Shown piece after piece: positions 1 to 7,724 of a DNA stretch of 44,080 nt. This DNA is from Hyphomicrobiales bacterium (GTDB lineage: Bacteria; Pseudomonadota; Alphaproteobacteria; Rhizobiales; Beijerinckiaceae), in NCBI GenBank assembly GCA_025356415.1, contig JANXTB010000376.1:1-44080 (forward strand). The letters are read 5' to 3'. Under the pieces are notes generated by a model. It was not told where the DNA came from. It did no database searches and worked only from the letters and a program-made list of their open reading frames with translations. The position numbers and the translations under genes are program-made. Position 1 is the first letter of the stretch. Every line of letters begins with the position of its first letter.

Positions 1-858
1 ATCGTAGCCTTTGGACCCGGCGCCTTCGCCATCCCACCGGATCTCGATGCCGAGTTCTCTGGCTGCAGCGACGATGAAATCGCGCACGCTGTACTGGACG
101 CCGGTGGCGATGACGAAATCTTCCGGCTTTTCCTGCTGCAGCATGAGCCATTGCATTTCGACGTAATCTTTCGCGTGGCCCCAGTCGCGGCGCGCGTCGA
201 GATTGCCGAGATACAGGCACTCCTGCAGGCCGAGCTTGATGCGCGCCAGCGCGCGCGTGATCTTGCGCGTGACGAAGGTTTCGCCGCGGATCGGCGATTC
301 ATGATTGAAGAGGATTCCGTTGCAGGCGTAGATGCCATAGGCCTCGCGGTAATTCACCGTGATCCAGTAGGCGTAGAGTTTGGCGACGGCATAGGGGCTG
401 CGTGGATAGAACGGCGTGGTCTCTTTCTGCGGCGTTTCCTGCACGAGCCCGTAAAGCTCCGACGTGCTCGCCTGATAGAAGCGGGTCTTCTTTTCCATGC
501 CCAGAATGCGGATGGCCTCGAGCACGCGAAGCGCGCCGAGCGCATCCGAATTGGCGGTGTATTCGGGCTCCTCGAAACTCACGGCGACGTGGCTCTGCGC
601 CGCAAGATTATAAATCTCGTCCGGCTGAACCTGCTGGATGATGCGCACGAGCGACGACGAATCCGTCATGTCGCCATGGTGCAGAATGAACCGGCGGCCC
701 TTTTCGTGCGGGTCCTGATAGAGATGGTCGATGCGGTCGGTGTTGAACAGCGACGTCCGGCGCTTGACCCCGTGGACTTCGTAGCCCTTGGAAAGCAGAA
801 GCTCGGCGAGGTAGGCGCCGTCCTGGCCGGTGACGCCGGTAATGAGCGCTATCTTCAT
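1..858 (-). CDS. gmd: GDP-mannose 4,6-dehydratase, C-terminus cut by window edge
   Basis: This enzyme converts GDP-mannose to GDP-4-keto-6-deoxymannose in the cytoplasm, the first step towards GDP-fucose, GDP-rhamnose and related surface sugars. Translating the minus strand gives the N-terminal nucleotide-binding motif [16 protein letters not shown] (GxxGxxG), the substrate-loop region STSELYG and the short-chain dehydrogenase pair [10 protein letters not shown] (Tyr-xxx-Lys). 286 codons are visible and the frame runs open off the left end, so the C-terminus is missing; this is also why it is absent from the ORF track, which shows only antisense shadows here. The start at 858 begins MKIALITG. 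An in-frame ATG at 882 has a better-placed AAAGG and would add eight residues. No other surface-sugar gene is visible. Confidence 0.95.
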   Translation of the reverse strand, partial: MKIALITGVTGQDGAYLAELLLSKGYEVHGVKRRTSLFNTDRIDHLYQDPHEKGRRFILHHGDMTDSSSLVRIIQQVQPDEIYNLAAQSHVAVSFEEPEYTANSDALGALRVLEAIRILGMEKKTRFYQASTSELYGLVQETPQKETTPFYPRSPYAVAKLYAYWITVNYREAYGIYACNGILFNHESPIRGETFVTRKITRALARIKLGLQECLYLGNLDARRDWGHAKDYVEMQWLMLQQEKPEDFVIATGVQYSVRDFIVAAARELGIEIRWDGEGAGSKGYD

Positions 859-1030
859 TTCGCTGCGACCTGCTCCTTTCATAATCTGCCTTTCATCCCA
901 CTGTCGCCTTATAACAGCCCTCGAAAGGCATAGCGATGGCGCCCCGCCGCGCCCCTTTTCAGATAACGGAGTTATCGGCTCTGGCGCCTCCGCAGGCCTG
1001 CCGACGATCCGCCAACCAGATTCAACTAAA

Positions 1031-1312
1031 TCAGAGTTGGTAAATATAGGCGGCGGATATGCCGTGTCTCTCCGCAAGCTCCGCGACCGGCACGCCACGC
1101 TTGCGTTCGGAGATCAACATTTTCCGGAACTCCGCCAATTCTTTGCCGGTGCGGCGACGACGCTTCGCTTCCGGCGCGACTTCAGAACGGGTGAGCGCCT
1201 TGCCGCCTTTGGTCGTGACAGATCTGCCGGCATCCGGATGAGCATTTGCGATCAGCGCCCCGGCGAGAGAGATGATCTGGCGAAGCATGTCAATTTCGCG
1301 GGTCGACAGCAT
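1031..1312 (-). CDS. Small helix-turn-helix protein, function unknown
   Basis: A 93-residue basic protein. The middle is rich in Arg and Lys ([12 protein letters not shown]) and the C-terminus, [18 protein letters not shown], looks like the two helices of a homeodomain-like or transposase-type HTH, ending right after the recognition helix. Similar short HTH proteins are common in Hyphomicrobiales, some fused to or derived from transposases. I see no transposase core or terminal repeats here. It lies upstream of gmd in the same direction, with a gap of about 150 bases, so it may precede gmd in a transcript, but nothing proves it. Its ribosome binding site is weak, and an internal Met (MLRQI) is an alternative start. 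DNA binding is inferred from the motif only. Confidence 0.55.
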   Translation of the reverse strand: MLSTREIDMLRQIISLAGALIANAHPDAGRSVTTKGGKALTRSEVAPEAKRRRRTGKELAEFRKMLISERKRGVPVAELAERHGISAAYIYQL

Positions 1313-1659
1313 TGGAGCGTCTCTACTCAGCGACTATCAGTTACTTTGTTAACATAAATCCAGAAGTCCATCAATTGTTCGCAACGAACGCTCGCCAAGA
1401 CGTCGCACTTGCGATCTTGCGTCCAGGTTGCGTCCAAGGGCGCGTTATCGAAAACGAGCTGGTCGTCAGCCTTTGGCGCGAAAGCGCTCGCAGCTTGCAC
1501 GCCAGATCGCCTGACCCGATTCTTCGAGTCCCAATGATCCGCGAATTGTCGGCCGCGCGCCCAGCTCTGTCTCTGGCGCAGCGGCAGGGTCGATGCTATG
1601 CGGGAAGTTCTGGGCCGCACTCCTGGCCGGGAGAGCAAGCCAACGAAAAGGATCGCCAG
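1313..1659 (+). other. Divergent intergenic region without a supported gene
   Basis: This is the only stretch over 300 bases without a convincing gene. It separates the leftward small HTH gene from the rightward MFS gene and must hold both promoters. The left 60 bases are more AT-rich (GTTAACATAAAT) than the surroundings. The ORF track carries frames through it in both directions, but the rightward one is just an upstream extension of the MFS gene and the leftward one runs antisense to it. I see no clean promoter, terminator or RNA gene. Confidence 0.5.
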
Positions 1660-2853
1660 ATGTCCGTCGAAGCGCTCGATACACGACACGAGGTTCCCGT
1701 GATCGGGGTGGTCAGCTTCGGACACCTGCTCAGCCATCTCTACATGCTCGCCATTCCGCCACTCTTCCCTCTCCTGCGGACGGATTTCAACGTCGGCTAT
1801 ATCGAGCTTGGCCTCACCATCACGGCCTATGCGGTGACGACCGGCCTGCTGCAGACGCCTGTTGGATTCCTCGTGAACCGGATCGGCGGACAGCGCGTGC
1901 TCGCCGGCGGGCTGTTCCTGAACGCGCTCGCCATCGCGCTGACCGGCGTCGCCACGCAATATTGGCAGCTGGTCGCGCTCATGCTTCTGGCCGGCGCGGG
2001 ATCGAGCGTCTTCCACCCGGCCGATTATTCGATCCTCAACGCCCGCATTTCGACGAAGCGGCTCGGACGCGCGCTTTCCGCGCACACGCTGGCGGGCAAT
2101 TTCGGTTTTCTCACCGCCCCGCCGCTGATGGTCTTGCTCGCGGCGCTCGCAGGCTGGCGGCCCGCCGTCCTCATCATCGGGGCTGTCGGCATGGCGATGG
2201 CGGTTTCCATGCTGTTCATGTCCTCGATCCTCTCAGGCGAGGGCAAGACGCGGAAAAAGCAGGCCGATTCCTGGCGCGAGCTGGTCACTTCGCCAAAAAT
2301 CATGCTGCTCTTCACCTTCTATGTCCTCTCCTCGGCGGCCAATTCCGGCATGGTCCATTTCTCGGTCGTGGCGTTCAAGGACATCTACCACCTGCCGGTG
2401 ACGGCCACCGCCGTGGCGCTGACCGCCTATCAGGGGTTGCAGATGCTGGCCGTGCTGCCGGGCGGCTGGCTTGCCGACAAGGTCGAGAACCACGAGCTGC
2501 TGCTGGCGCTATGCTTTGGCGTCTCGGGTCTCTTCGTCCTGCTCGCAGGAGCTGGCGGGCTGCCGTTCTGGATGGCTGTCGGGCTGCTTGGCGGCGCCGG
2601 CGCCCTGCGCGGGCTCGTCAACGCGTCGCGCGACGTCTCCGTGCGCCATGCCGCCACCGACCGCATCAGCGTCGGCACGCTGTTCGGGTTCGTCACCACG
2701 GGCTATAGCGGCGGGCAGATCATCGGGCCGGCGCTCTATGGCTGGATCATGGATTTCGGGCGGCCCGAACTCGTGTTCTGGATTTCGGCGGCCTTCTCGA
2801 CGCTGGCCATCGGCACCATGCTGGTGAACAGGCTCGCGCCAAGACCTGCTTGA
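1660..2853 (+). CDS. MFS transporter (12-TM, drug/anion-exporter type)
   Basis: An inner-membrane major facilitator protein of 397 residues. It shows alternating hydrophobic helices, a short cytoplasmic loop after helix 2 (GFLVNRIGGQRVLAGG, the motif A position), the helix-4 sequence LLAGAGSSVFHPADYSIL, a long charged central loop (GEGKTRKKQADSWREL) between the two six-helix halves, and a second motif-A-like loop GGWLADKVENHELLLA. The HPADY motif is seen in fosmidomycin-resistance-like MFS proteins. The ORF track opens at 1312, but the ATG at 1660 has AAGGA seven bases upstream and starts MSVEALDTRHEVPVIG just before helix 1, so I chose it. The substrate is unknown. panD follows in the same direction after about 75 bases. 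Confidence 0.85.
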   Translation: MSVEALDTRHEVPVIGVVSFGHLLSHLYMLAIPPLFPLLRTDFNVGYIELGLTITAYAVTTGLLQTPVGFLVNRIGGQRVLAGGLFLNALAIALTGVATQYWQLVALMLLAGAGSSVFHPADYSILNARISTKRLGRALSAHTLAGNFGFLTAPPLMVLLAALAGWRPAVLIIGAVGMAMAVSMLFMSSILSGEGKTRKKQADSWRELVTSPKIMLLFTFYVLSSAANSGMVHFSVVAFKDIYHLPVTATAVALTAYQGLQMLAVLPGGWLADKVENHELLLALCFGVSGLFVLLAGAGGLPFWMAVGLLGGAGALRGLVNASRDVSVRHAATDRISVGTLFGFVTTGYSGGQIIGPALYGWIMDFGRPELVFWISAAFSTLAIGTMLVNRLAPRPA

Positions 2854-2867
2854 GCCCGGGGCTCGCA

Positions 2868-2884
2868 ACGCCTAAATGAGGCGT
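2868..2884 (+). other. Short hairpin between MFS gene and panD
   Basis: ACGCCT and AGGCGT form a perfect 6-bp stem around a 5-base loop (AAATG). No T-run follows, so this is not a standard intrinsic terminator. It could slow or process the transcript between the two genes. Confidence 0.3.
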
Positions 2885-2927
2885 CTAGGAACCGTCCGCC
2901 CCCAAGCTTGAAAGCATTGAAACCCGT

Positions 2928-3299
2928 ATGCGCTCGCTCATGCGTTCCAAGATCCACAACGCCACCGTCACCGAGGCGAACCTCGCCTATATCGGCTCGA
3001 TCACCATCGACACCGACCTGCTCGACCTCGTGAACCTGTGGCCGGGCGAGCGCGTGCTCGTGGTGTCCAACACGTCGGGCGCGCGGCTTGAAACTTATGT
3101 CATCGCCGGCGAGCGCGGTTCGGGCGCGATTTGCATGAATGGCGCCGCCGCCCACCTGATCAAGGCGGGCGAGCAGGTCATCATCATGGGCTTCGAGCTG
3201 TCAGATCGCCCGATCGAGCCGAAATGCGCGCTGGTCGATGGCAAGAACCGCTTCGTCCGCTTCCTGGCGGAAAAGGAAAAGACGGTTCTGGAGGACTAA
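2928..3299 (+). CDS. panD: Aspartate 1-decarboxylase proenzyme
   Basis: PanD decarboxylates L-aspartate to beta-alanine for pantothenate and CoA synthesis. The proenzyme cuts itself between Gly and Ser to form a pyruvoyl cofactor. The sequence shows that site as LAYIGSITID (Gly23-Ser24), the conserved Lys near residue 8 (RSKIHNATVT), the substrate-binding RLETYVIAGERGSG segment and the MNGAAAH loop. At 123 residues it is of normal family size. The ribosome binding site is weak; ATG at 2940 (MRSKIHN) is an equally possible start and would match the usual N-terminus better. No panB or panC lies nearby. It converges on the leftward crotonase gene with a five-base gap and no visible terminator. 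Confidence 0.93.
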   Translation: MRSLMRSKIHNATVTEANLAYIGSITIDTDLLDLVNLWPGERVLVVSNTSGARLETYVIAGERGSGAICMNGAAAHLIKAGEQVIIMGFELSDRPIEPKCALVDGKNRFVRFLAEKEKTVLED

Positions 3300-3304
3300 A
3301 CGCT

Positions 3305-4141
3305 TTAGAGCTTGTCCTCGCCGCGCCCTTTCGCCAGTTCCTTGGCTTGCGGCGTCTGCATGTAGAAATTCAGGAACTCGTAGCTCAGCGACGCATCGTG
3401 CACGAGGTTGAACTGCGCGAGCATCTGCTTGTTGAGCACGCGCTTGGTCATCGCCAACGCGTAGGCGTTGCGCTTCAACAGGCGTTGCGCGATCTCATCG
3501 GTCTTGGCGTCGAGTTCTGAGGCGGGCACTGCGTAATTCACCACGCCCATGCCGGCCAGTTCCTTCGCCGTGAAGGGCCGCGCCAGCATGAGATATTCCT
3601 TGGCCATGTTCATCGGCATTTTCAGCGGCGCGAAGACGGCGCCGCCGTCGCCTGTCACCATGCAATGGTCCGCAGAGCCAACCACCTTGCCGTCGATCTC
3701 CAGCTCGCCCGCGCTCATGTGATGATCGGCGATGATGGCGTCCTCGCGCGCCACGATGAAATCGCAGGCGAGCACGAGGTTTGCGCCGAAGCCCACCGCA
3801 TGGCCGTTGACCTTGGCGATCACCGGTTTCTCGATCGTGCACATCACCTCGACCGCGCGCGTGACGCCGCTCAGGATGTCCCAGTCATTGCCCGGATTGC
3901 CGTGATGCCCGTAGGACGAGGGCGGAATCGTGAAGACGTCGTCCTTGCCGGTGATGATGATCACGCGGATGGAATCGTCGTTGCGCAATTCATTCAGCGC
4001 GCGCGCAACCTCGCTGGCGCGTTGCGCGCCGCCTTTCTTTTCCGTGCGCATGAGATCACGAATATGAGGTTCAAGCCGCTTCAGCTGGATGGTCGCGACC
4101 TGACCGTCGCGGAGGATGTCGAGCAGCACGTAATCGGACAT
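3305..4141 (-). CDS. Enoyl-CoA hydratase/isomerase (crotonase) family, atypical active site
   Basis: A 278-residue crotonase-fold protein. The oxyanion-hole segment KPVIAKVNGHAVGFGANLVL and the CDFIVA strand are clear. Members act on acyl-CoA thioesters as hydratases, isomerases, hydrolases or decarboxylases. Aligning by eye to classical enoyl-CoA hydratase, the first catalytic Glu (GGGCEL) is Asn here (GFGANL) and the second (AQPE) falls on His (IADHH); the segment before GDGG is also about ten residues longer than usual. It is therefore probably not a plain hydratase. ATG at 4141 is preceded by GTGAGG; a GTG at 4153 overlapping the upstream stop is the alternative. It is the last gene of the bicupin/TctC operon, eight bases after the receptor gene. 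Confidence 0.85.
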   Translation of the reverse strand: MSDYVLLDILRDGQVATIQLKRLEPHIRDLMRTEKKGGAQRASEVARALNELRNDDSIRVIIITGKDDVFTIPPSSYGHHGNPGNDWDILSGVTRAVEVMCTIEKPVIAKVNGHAVGFGANLVLACDFIVAREDAIIADHHMSAGELEIDGKVVGSADHCMVTGDGGAVFAPLKMPMNMAKEYLMLARPFTAKELAGMGVVNYAVPASELDAKTDEIAQRLLKRNAYALAMTKRVLNKQMLAQFNLVHDASLSYEFLNFYMQTPQAKELAKGRGEDKL

Positions 4142-4149
4142 TTCAAGCC

Positions 4150-5190
4150 TCACTTGTCGGCGAGCAGGCGCGCGAAGCGCTGGCGGATGGATTCGGGCGT
4201 CTGCGCGGCTTTTTCGAGCAACGCATGCACGGCGGCGCCGTCGATGGGGCTGGTCATGATGCCGGCTTTCAGCATCTCGGCGCGGAACGTCTCGTCCGTC
4301 GCCATGTCCATGAAGGCTTTTCGAAGGATCGCCATACGATCCTCAGGCACGCCAGGCGGCGCGACTACCGGCAGCGCCATGAAGAACGGCAGTTCGGCGA
4401 AATCGAGCAATGCGAAATCGTCGCCGCCCTTCACCAGTTCGCGCGCGATCGGCACATCGGGATAATCGGGCAGGCGCGTGGTACGGCCAAAAGCGATCAG
4501 CGGTTTCAATTTCTTCTGCGCCCAGAGCTGCGGTCGGCCGACCTGAATGGCGCTGATGTCGACGATCTGCCCATCGACCTCGCCGCGCTCCATCGCGAGC
4601 CAGATTTCATTGGCGCCGGGAAACCCGCGCACGACATCGACATTCATGCCGACCATGTCCTTGGCCAGCAGCGCGAAGGTGATGTTGGTCGAGCCGCCGC
4701 GCGTGCCACCGAGGATCGCGGGCTTCGGAAGCTTGGCGAGTTCCGCGATATTGCTGGCGGGAAACGTGTCGTTGACGACCAACAGATAGGCGTCGTCCTT
4801 GTAGGACGACAGCGAGCCCAGCCAGTTGAGTTTCAGCGGATCGAAACTCGCATTCGGATCGTTGAGAAACGCGAGCTGCGGCAGAGCGCGGCTCATCACC
4901 ACGATGGACAATCCGTCGCGCTCCAGCGTGTTGCCGAGCTTGTTGGCGATGGCGAGCCCGCCGGCGCCAGGCTGGTTCTGCACGACGATATTTGGTTTGC
5001 CCGGAATGAAGCGTGCGAGATGGCGCGCGATGGTGCGCCCGGCGGTGTCGTAATAGCCGCCCGTCGACGAGCCGACGATGATGTTCAACGTGCGGCCTGA
5101 ATAGAAACTCGTTTGCGCTGTCGCTTGCGTGGCGATGGCCGGCACGAATGCGCCGGCCATCGTTGCGAGTGCGTGTCTGCGTGTCAGCAT
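4150..5190 (-). CDS. TctC-family (tripartite tricarboxylate) solute-binding protein
   Basis: A 346-residue periplasmic receptor of the Bug/TctC family. It has a signal peptide with an N-terminal Arg pair (MLTRRHALATMAGAF... cleaved near ATAQTSFY), then the family hallmarks FYSGRTLNIIVGSSTGGYYD, HLARFIPGKPNIVVQNQPGAG, the domain-2 sequence GTRGGS and the late AMERGEVDGQIV and PPGVPEDR motifs. Relatives bind small carboxylates and hand them to a TctA/TctB membrane pair, which this window does not encode. The ORF track extends to 5391, but the ATG at 5190 directly follows GGGGGAGGG and begins a proper signal peptide. Third gene of a leftward operon behind two bicupins, suggesting uptake of the substrate or product of that pathway (inference). 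Confidence 0.93.
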   Translation of the reverse strand: MLTRRHALATMAGAFVPAIATQATAQTSFYSGRTLNIIVGSSTGGYYDTAGRTIARHLARFIPGKPNIVVQNQPGAGGLAIANKLGNTLERDGLSIVVMSRALPQLAFLNDPNASFDPLKLNWLGSLSSYKDDAYLLVVNDTFPASNIAELAKLPKPAILGGTRGGSTNITFALLAKDMVGMNVDVVRGFPGANEIWLAMERGEVDGQIVDISAIQVGRPQLWAQKKLKPLIAFGRTTRLPDYPDVPIARELVKGGDDFALLDFAELPFFMALPVVAPPGVPEDRMAILRKAFMDMATDETFRAEMLKAGIMTSPIDGAAVHALLEKAAQTPESIRQRFARLLADK

Positions 5191-5218
5191 TGGACCCTCC
5201 CCCAGAAAGTCGCTTGCC

Positions 5219-6454
5219 TTACATGCCGTTGAATTCTTGCATCGGCCGCTCTTCGCCCTCCTTGGGCTCCTCGTAGATCCAGTCTTCCATGCGGGACTTT
5301 GCGCCCTCGCGCGCAAGGGTTTCCTCGTATTCCTTGCGGATATACGGATCTTCCATGTCGTACGGAATGGCATTGCCGCCGTCACGCACATCGATGGCGC
5401 CGAGGTCGCGCTCCTTCTCGCCGGGACGGCCCGGACGGCGCCCGCGCGAGTTGTTGGGGCCGAACCACGCGGTCATGCGCAGCGGACCTTTGCTGATGCC
5501 GAAATGCTGGTGATACCAGTCGCCGCTCATCGGCGCGGCGGAGACCATGCCGACCGGCTCGTAATCGACCCGGAACACCTGATCGGCCTTGCCGTCCTTC
5601 CACGGCGTCGAGCCGATTTCGGAGGGCCAGGTGTAAGTGTAGCCCTTGCCATTGACGCAGATGAGCACGGCGGCGGACGCGTGCTTGTGGGCTTTCGAAT
5701 AGCGGCCCGTTTCATGCTGGCCAATCCACATGTAGAAGCGCTGGCCAGCCATATGCGGCTCGATGCGGCGATAGCCGGGCGAGCGCCGGTTATCGAGCGG
5801 CAATTCGCAATTCATGATGTCGGGAATCATGTTCGTGCGGCGCATGGCCAGCCCACGCACGGGGTCGGACGCAATGTCTTCCTTAGGCTTGAAGTAATCG
5901 CTCTCGCCGGAGAACCGATCCTTGAATGCGTAAGGATTGTTGAAGATGAAATCCTCGTTGCCGTAGAGGTTCATGGCGTTGGGCGCCGACGTGCCCGCAA
6001 GCAGCAGGGCGGGCGACGACGACGCGTTGACGATACGGTGGAAGGCGTTCATCGGGATCGCAAAGAGCGAGCCCTTCTGCCATTCGAACACCTGCTTCTT
6101 GCCGCCCTCCTGCCAGACCTCGGTCGTGCCACGTCCCTCGATCACGAGGAACTGCTCTTCATAAAGATGCCGCTCGACATTGAGCGCGCCCGAACCCGGC
6201 ACTTCGATGACGTAGGAGCCCCAGAGCCCTTCCGTTCCCCAAAGCTGGATGAAGGAACCCTTGCCGCCCATCCGGCTCCACGGCTTCAGCGGCAGGTTCT
6301 GCACCTTGCTGACGCCTACCGCGCGCACGATCGGAATGCCCTGCTCTTCCATGAAAGTATCGTAAGGCATGGGCGGCTTCTTGAACGTGCCCAGCCCCGC
6401 CTTCTTGGTGAGGCCTGTGGGTTCGTGCCAATGGTCCTGTGCGTCGTGCGGCAT
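5219..6454 (-). CDS. Bicupin protein, possible metal-dependent dioxygenase or isomerase
   Basis: A 411-residue cytoplasmic protein with two cupin barrels. The first (around residues 90-150) has the His-Glu cluster ERHLYEEQFLVIEGRG and a later PMNAFHR. The second (around residues 255-350) has SKAHKHASAAVLICVNGKG and DWYHQHFG. These His clusters are typical of Fe/Mn-binding cupins such as ring-cleaving dioxygenases, but the classical second-motif Glu is not obvious in cupin 2. A charged C-terminal tail (YEEPKEGEERPMQE) follows. AAAGGGAGGA eight bases before the ATG fixes the start. It sits 31 bases after the paralogous bicupin and 28 before tctC, so the two bicupins may work as a pair. The substrate is unknown. 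Confidence 0.8.
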   Translation of the reverse strand: MPHDAQDHWHEPTGLTKKAGLGTFKKPPMPYDTFMEEQGIPIVRAVGVSKVQNLPLKPWSRMGGKGSFIQLWGTEGLWGSYVIEVPGSGALNVERHLYEEQFLVIEGRGTTEVWQEGGKKQVFEWQKGSLFAIPMNAFHRIVNASSSPALLLAGTSAPNAMNLYGNEDFIFNNPYAFKDRFSGESDYFKPKEDIASDPVRGLAMRRTNMIPDIMNCELPLDNRRSPGYRRIEPHMAGQRFYMWIGQHETGRYSKAHKHASAAVLICVNGKGYTYTWPSEIGSTPWKDGKADQVFRVDYEPVGMVSAAPMSGDWYHQHFGISKGPLRMTAWFGPNNSRGRRPGRPGEKERDLGAIDVRDGGNAIPYDMEDPYIRKEYEETLAREGAKSRMEDWIYEEPKEGEERPMQEFNGM

Positions 6455-6485
6455 GTGTCGTCCTCCCTTTGGGTTTTGTTCTTGG

Positions 6486-7598
6486 TCAGGCCGAAAAATA
6501 TTTATCCATGCCCGGTGTGATTCCGGCTTTCTTCATCTCGTCGAGCCAGATCGCGTGAATGCGCGGATCCTGATCTTCGAATTCGATCTGGTTGCCGCCC
6601 TGCTTGATGCTCATCGACGAGCGTTGCTTCTGGCCCTTGTCGCCGATCATCGTCTGGCGCTTCTGCATGGTGAAGGGATAGCGCACGTTGCCGATGCCCA
6701 TGGCGAGATAGCGCGCGGGCTCAAAGCTGGTGTTGAAGTGCTGGTGGATCTGGCTTTGGCACGGCGGAAACACGACGCCATGCTTCCATTCGATGCGCGT
6801 GTAATCCGCGTCGCCCTCATACCAGAGCAGCGAATAGCCATGCCCGGTGACGCAGATGACATGCGTTCCAGGCCCGTGCCTGTGGGCTTTCTTGTAAGTG
6901 CCGACTGGCATTTCCGACATGTGGCCAGACATGATGCCATCCGCCAGCACGAATTTGATATTGCTCGAACCGCCGCCGCGATCGGCATATTCGTGCAGTT
7001 TGATATTGGCCATATCGGGCACGAAATTCGTTTCCCAGAGATGGTTGCCCGGACGGATCGGGATGAAGTCGCCCTCGCCGGTCCAGTAGTTTTCCTTGCC
7101 GACGCGCTCCTGAAAGCTGAACGGATTGTCGAAGATGAAACGCTCGTTGTGGAACGTGTTCATCAGGAGCGGCATGTTGGTGGTCGAGACGATCAGCGCG
7201 CGGTCGCGTCCGCCCGCGTTGAAATGGCGGTGCGGCATGTTGATCGGAATCGAGAACATCGATTTCGCCGACCATTCAAAACTGCGCTTGGCGCCGTCCG
7301 GCAGTTCGATCTGCGTCGAGCCCTCGCCTTCCAGCACATAATAAATATCCTCATAGAGATGGCGCAGCGGCGCGGTGGAGCCGCCCGGCGCGATCTCGAA
7401 CAGGAACATATTGCAGAAATCGCCACGACCCTTCAGGTGCACGGCGGCGCCCTTCGCGCCGACCCGCGCCCAGGGCGACGTCTCCACTTCGAACAGGTCG
7501 ATGGCGTAATCGCCTTCCACCACGGGAATGCCCTCGGCATTCACCCAGTCGAGATAGGCGTCAATTCCGTAACGTGCGGCGGCGACTTCGTCGCTCAT
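6486..7598 (-). CDS. Second bicupin protein, paralog of the downstream gene
   Basis: A 370-residue bicupin. It shares its plan with the downstream 411-residue protein: an N-terminal lead (YLDWVNAEGIPVVEGDYAID), first cupin with RHLYEDIYYVLEGEG and PINMPHRHFN, a middle linker with NPFSFQER and FVPDMANIKL, and second cupin with YKKAHRHGPGTHVICVTGHG and QIHQHFN. The His triads of both barrels look intact, so metal binding is likely. The ORF track extends to 7790, but ATG at 7598 (MSDEVAAARY) sits seven bases after GGAGG and the upstream part overlaps the divergent promoter region. First gene of the leftward operon. Function beyond a cupin enzyme cannot be read from sequence; a heteromeric enzyme with the neighbour is one possibility. 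Confidence 0.8.
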   Translation of the reverse strand: MSDEVAAARYGIDAYLDWVNAEGIPVVEGDYAIDLFEVETSPWARVGAKGAAVHLKGRGDFCNMFLFEIAPGGSTAPLRHLYEDIYYVLEGEGSTQIELPDGAKRSFEWSAKSMFSIPINMPHRHFNAGGRDRALIVSTTNMPLLMNTFHNERFIFDNPFSFQERVGKENYWTGEGDFIPIRPGNHLWETNFVPDMANIKLHEYADRGGGSSNIKFVLADGIMSGHMSEMPVGTYKKAHRHGPGTHVICVTGHGYSLLWYEGDADYTRIEWKHGVVFPPCQSQIHQHFNTSFEPARYLAMGIGNVRYPFTMQKRQTMIGDKGQKQRSSMSIKQGGNQIEFEDQDPRIHAIWLDEMKKAGITPGMDKYFSA

Positions 7599-7629
7599 CC
7601 TGTTTCCTCCCCTGGCGGGTCTTTTTTTG

Positions 7630-7648
7630 GCGGCTGGTGACAAGCCGC
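7630..7648 (+). promoter_or_regulatory. Inverted repeat in divergent promoter region
   Basis: GCGGCT, seven bases, AGCCGC. It lies in the 126 bases between the divergent bicupin and solute-binding protein genes. The T-run next to it is on the wrong side for a terminator in either direction. It could be an operator that coordinates the two operons, but no regulator gene sits beside it. Confidence 0.3.
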
Positions 7649-7724
7649 GAACCCTGTGCGTAAAATTAGCAGCAGAATGAGCGCCGTGACAACAAGGGCG
7701 CCGCAATGGGAGGGAACCGCGCGC

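Noticed and set aside
151-933. 260-residue plus-strand ORF at the left edge
   Set aside because: Shadow of gmd, which reads on the minus strand with full conserved motifs.
1031-1312. Remnant of an insertion sequence
   Set aside because: The HTH resembles transposase HTHs, but no catalytic domain, terminal inverted repeats or target duplications are visible.
1327-2085. 252-residue minus-strand ORF over the MFS gene
   Set aside because: It is mostly antisense to the MFS gene. The tail in the intergenic region (QLMDFWIYVN) is not obviously a shadow but has no start signal or recognised family.
7630-7648. Inverted repeat as a terminator
   Set aside because: The T-run lies before the stem on the plus strand and becomes an A-run after it on the minus strand, so it cannot terminate either transcript.
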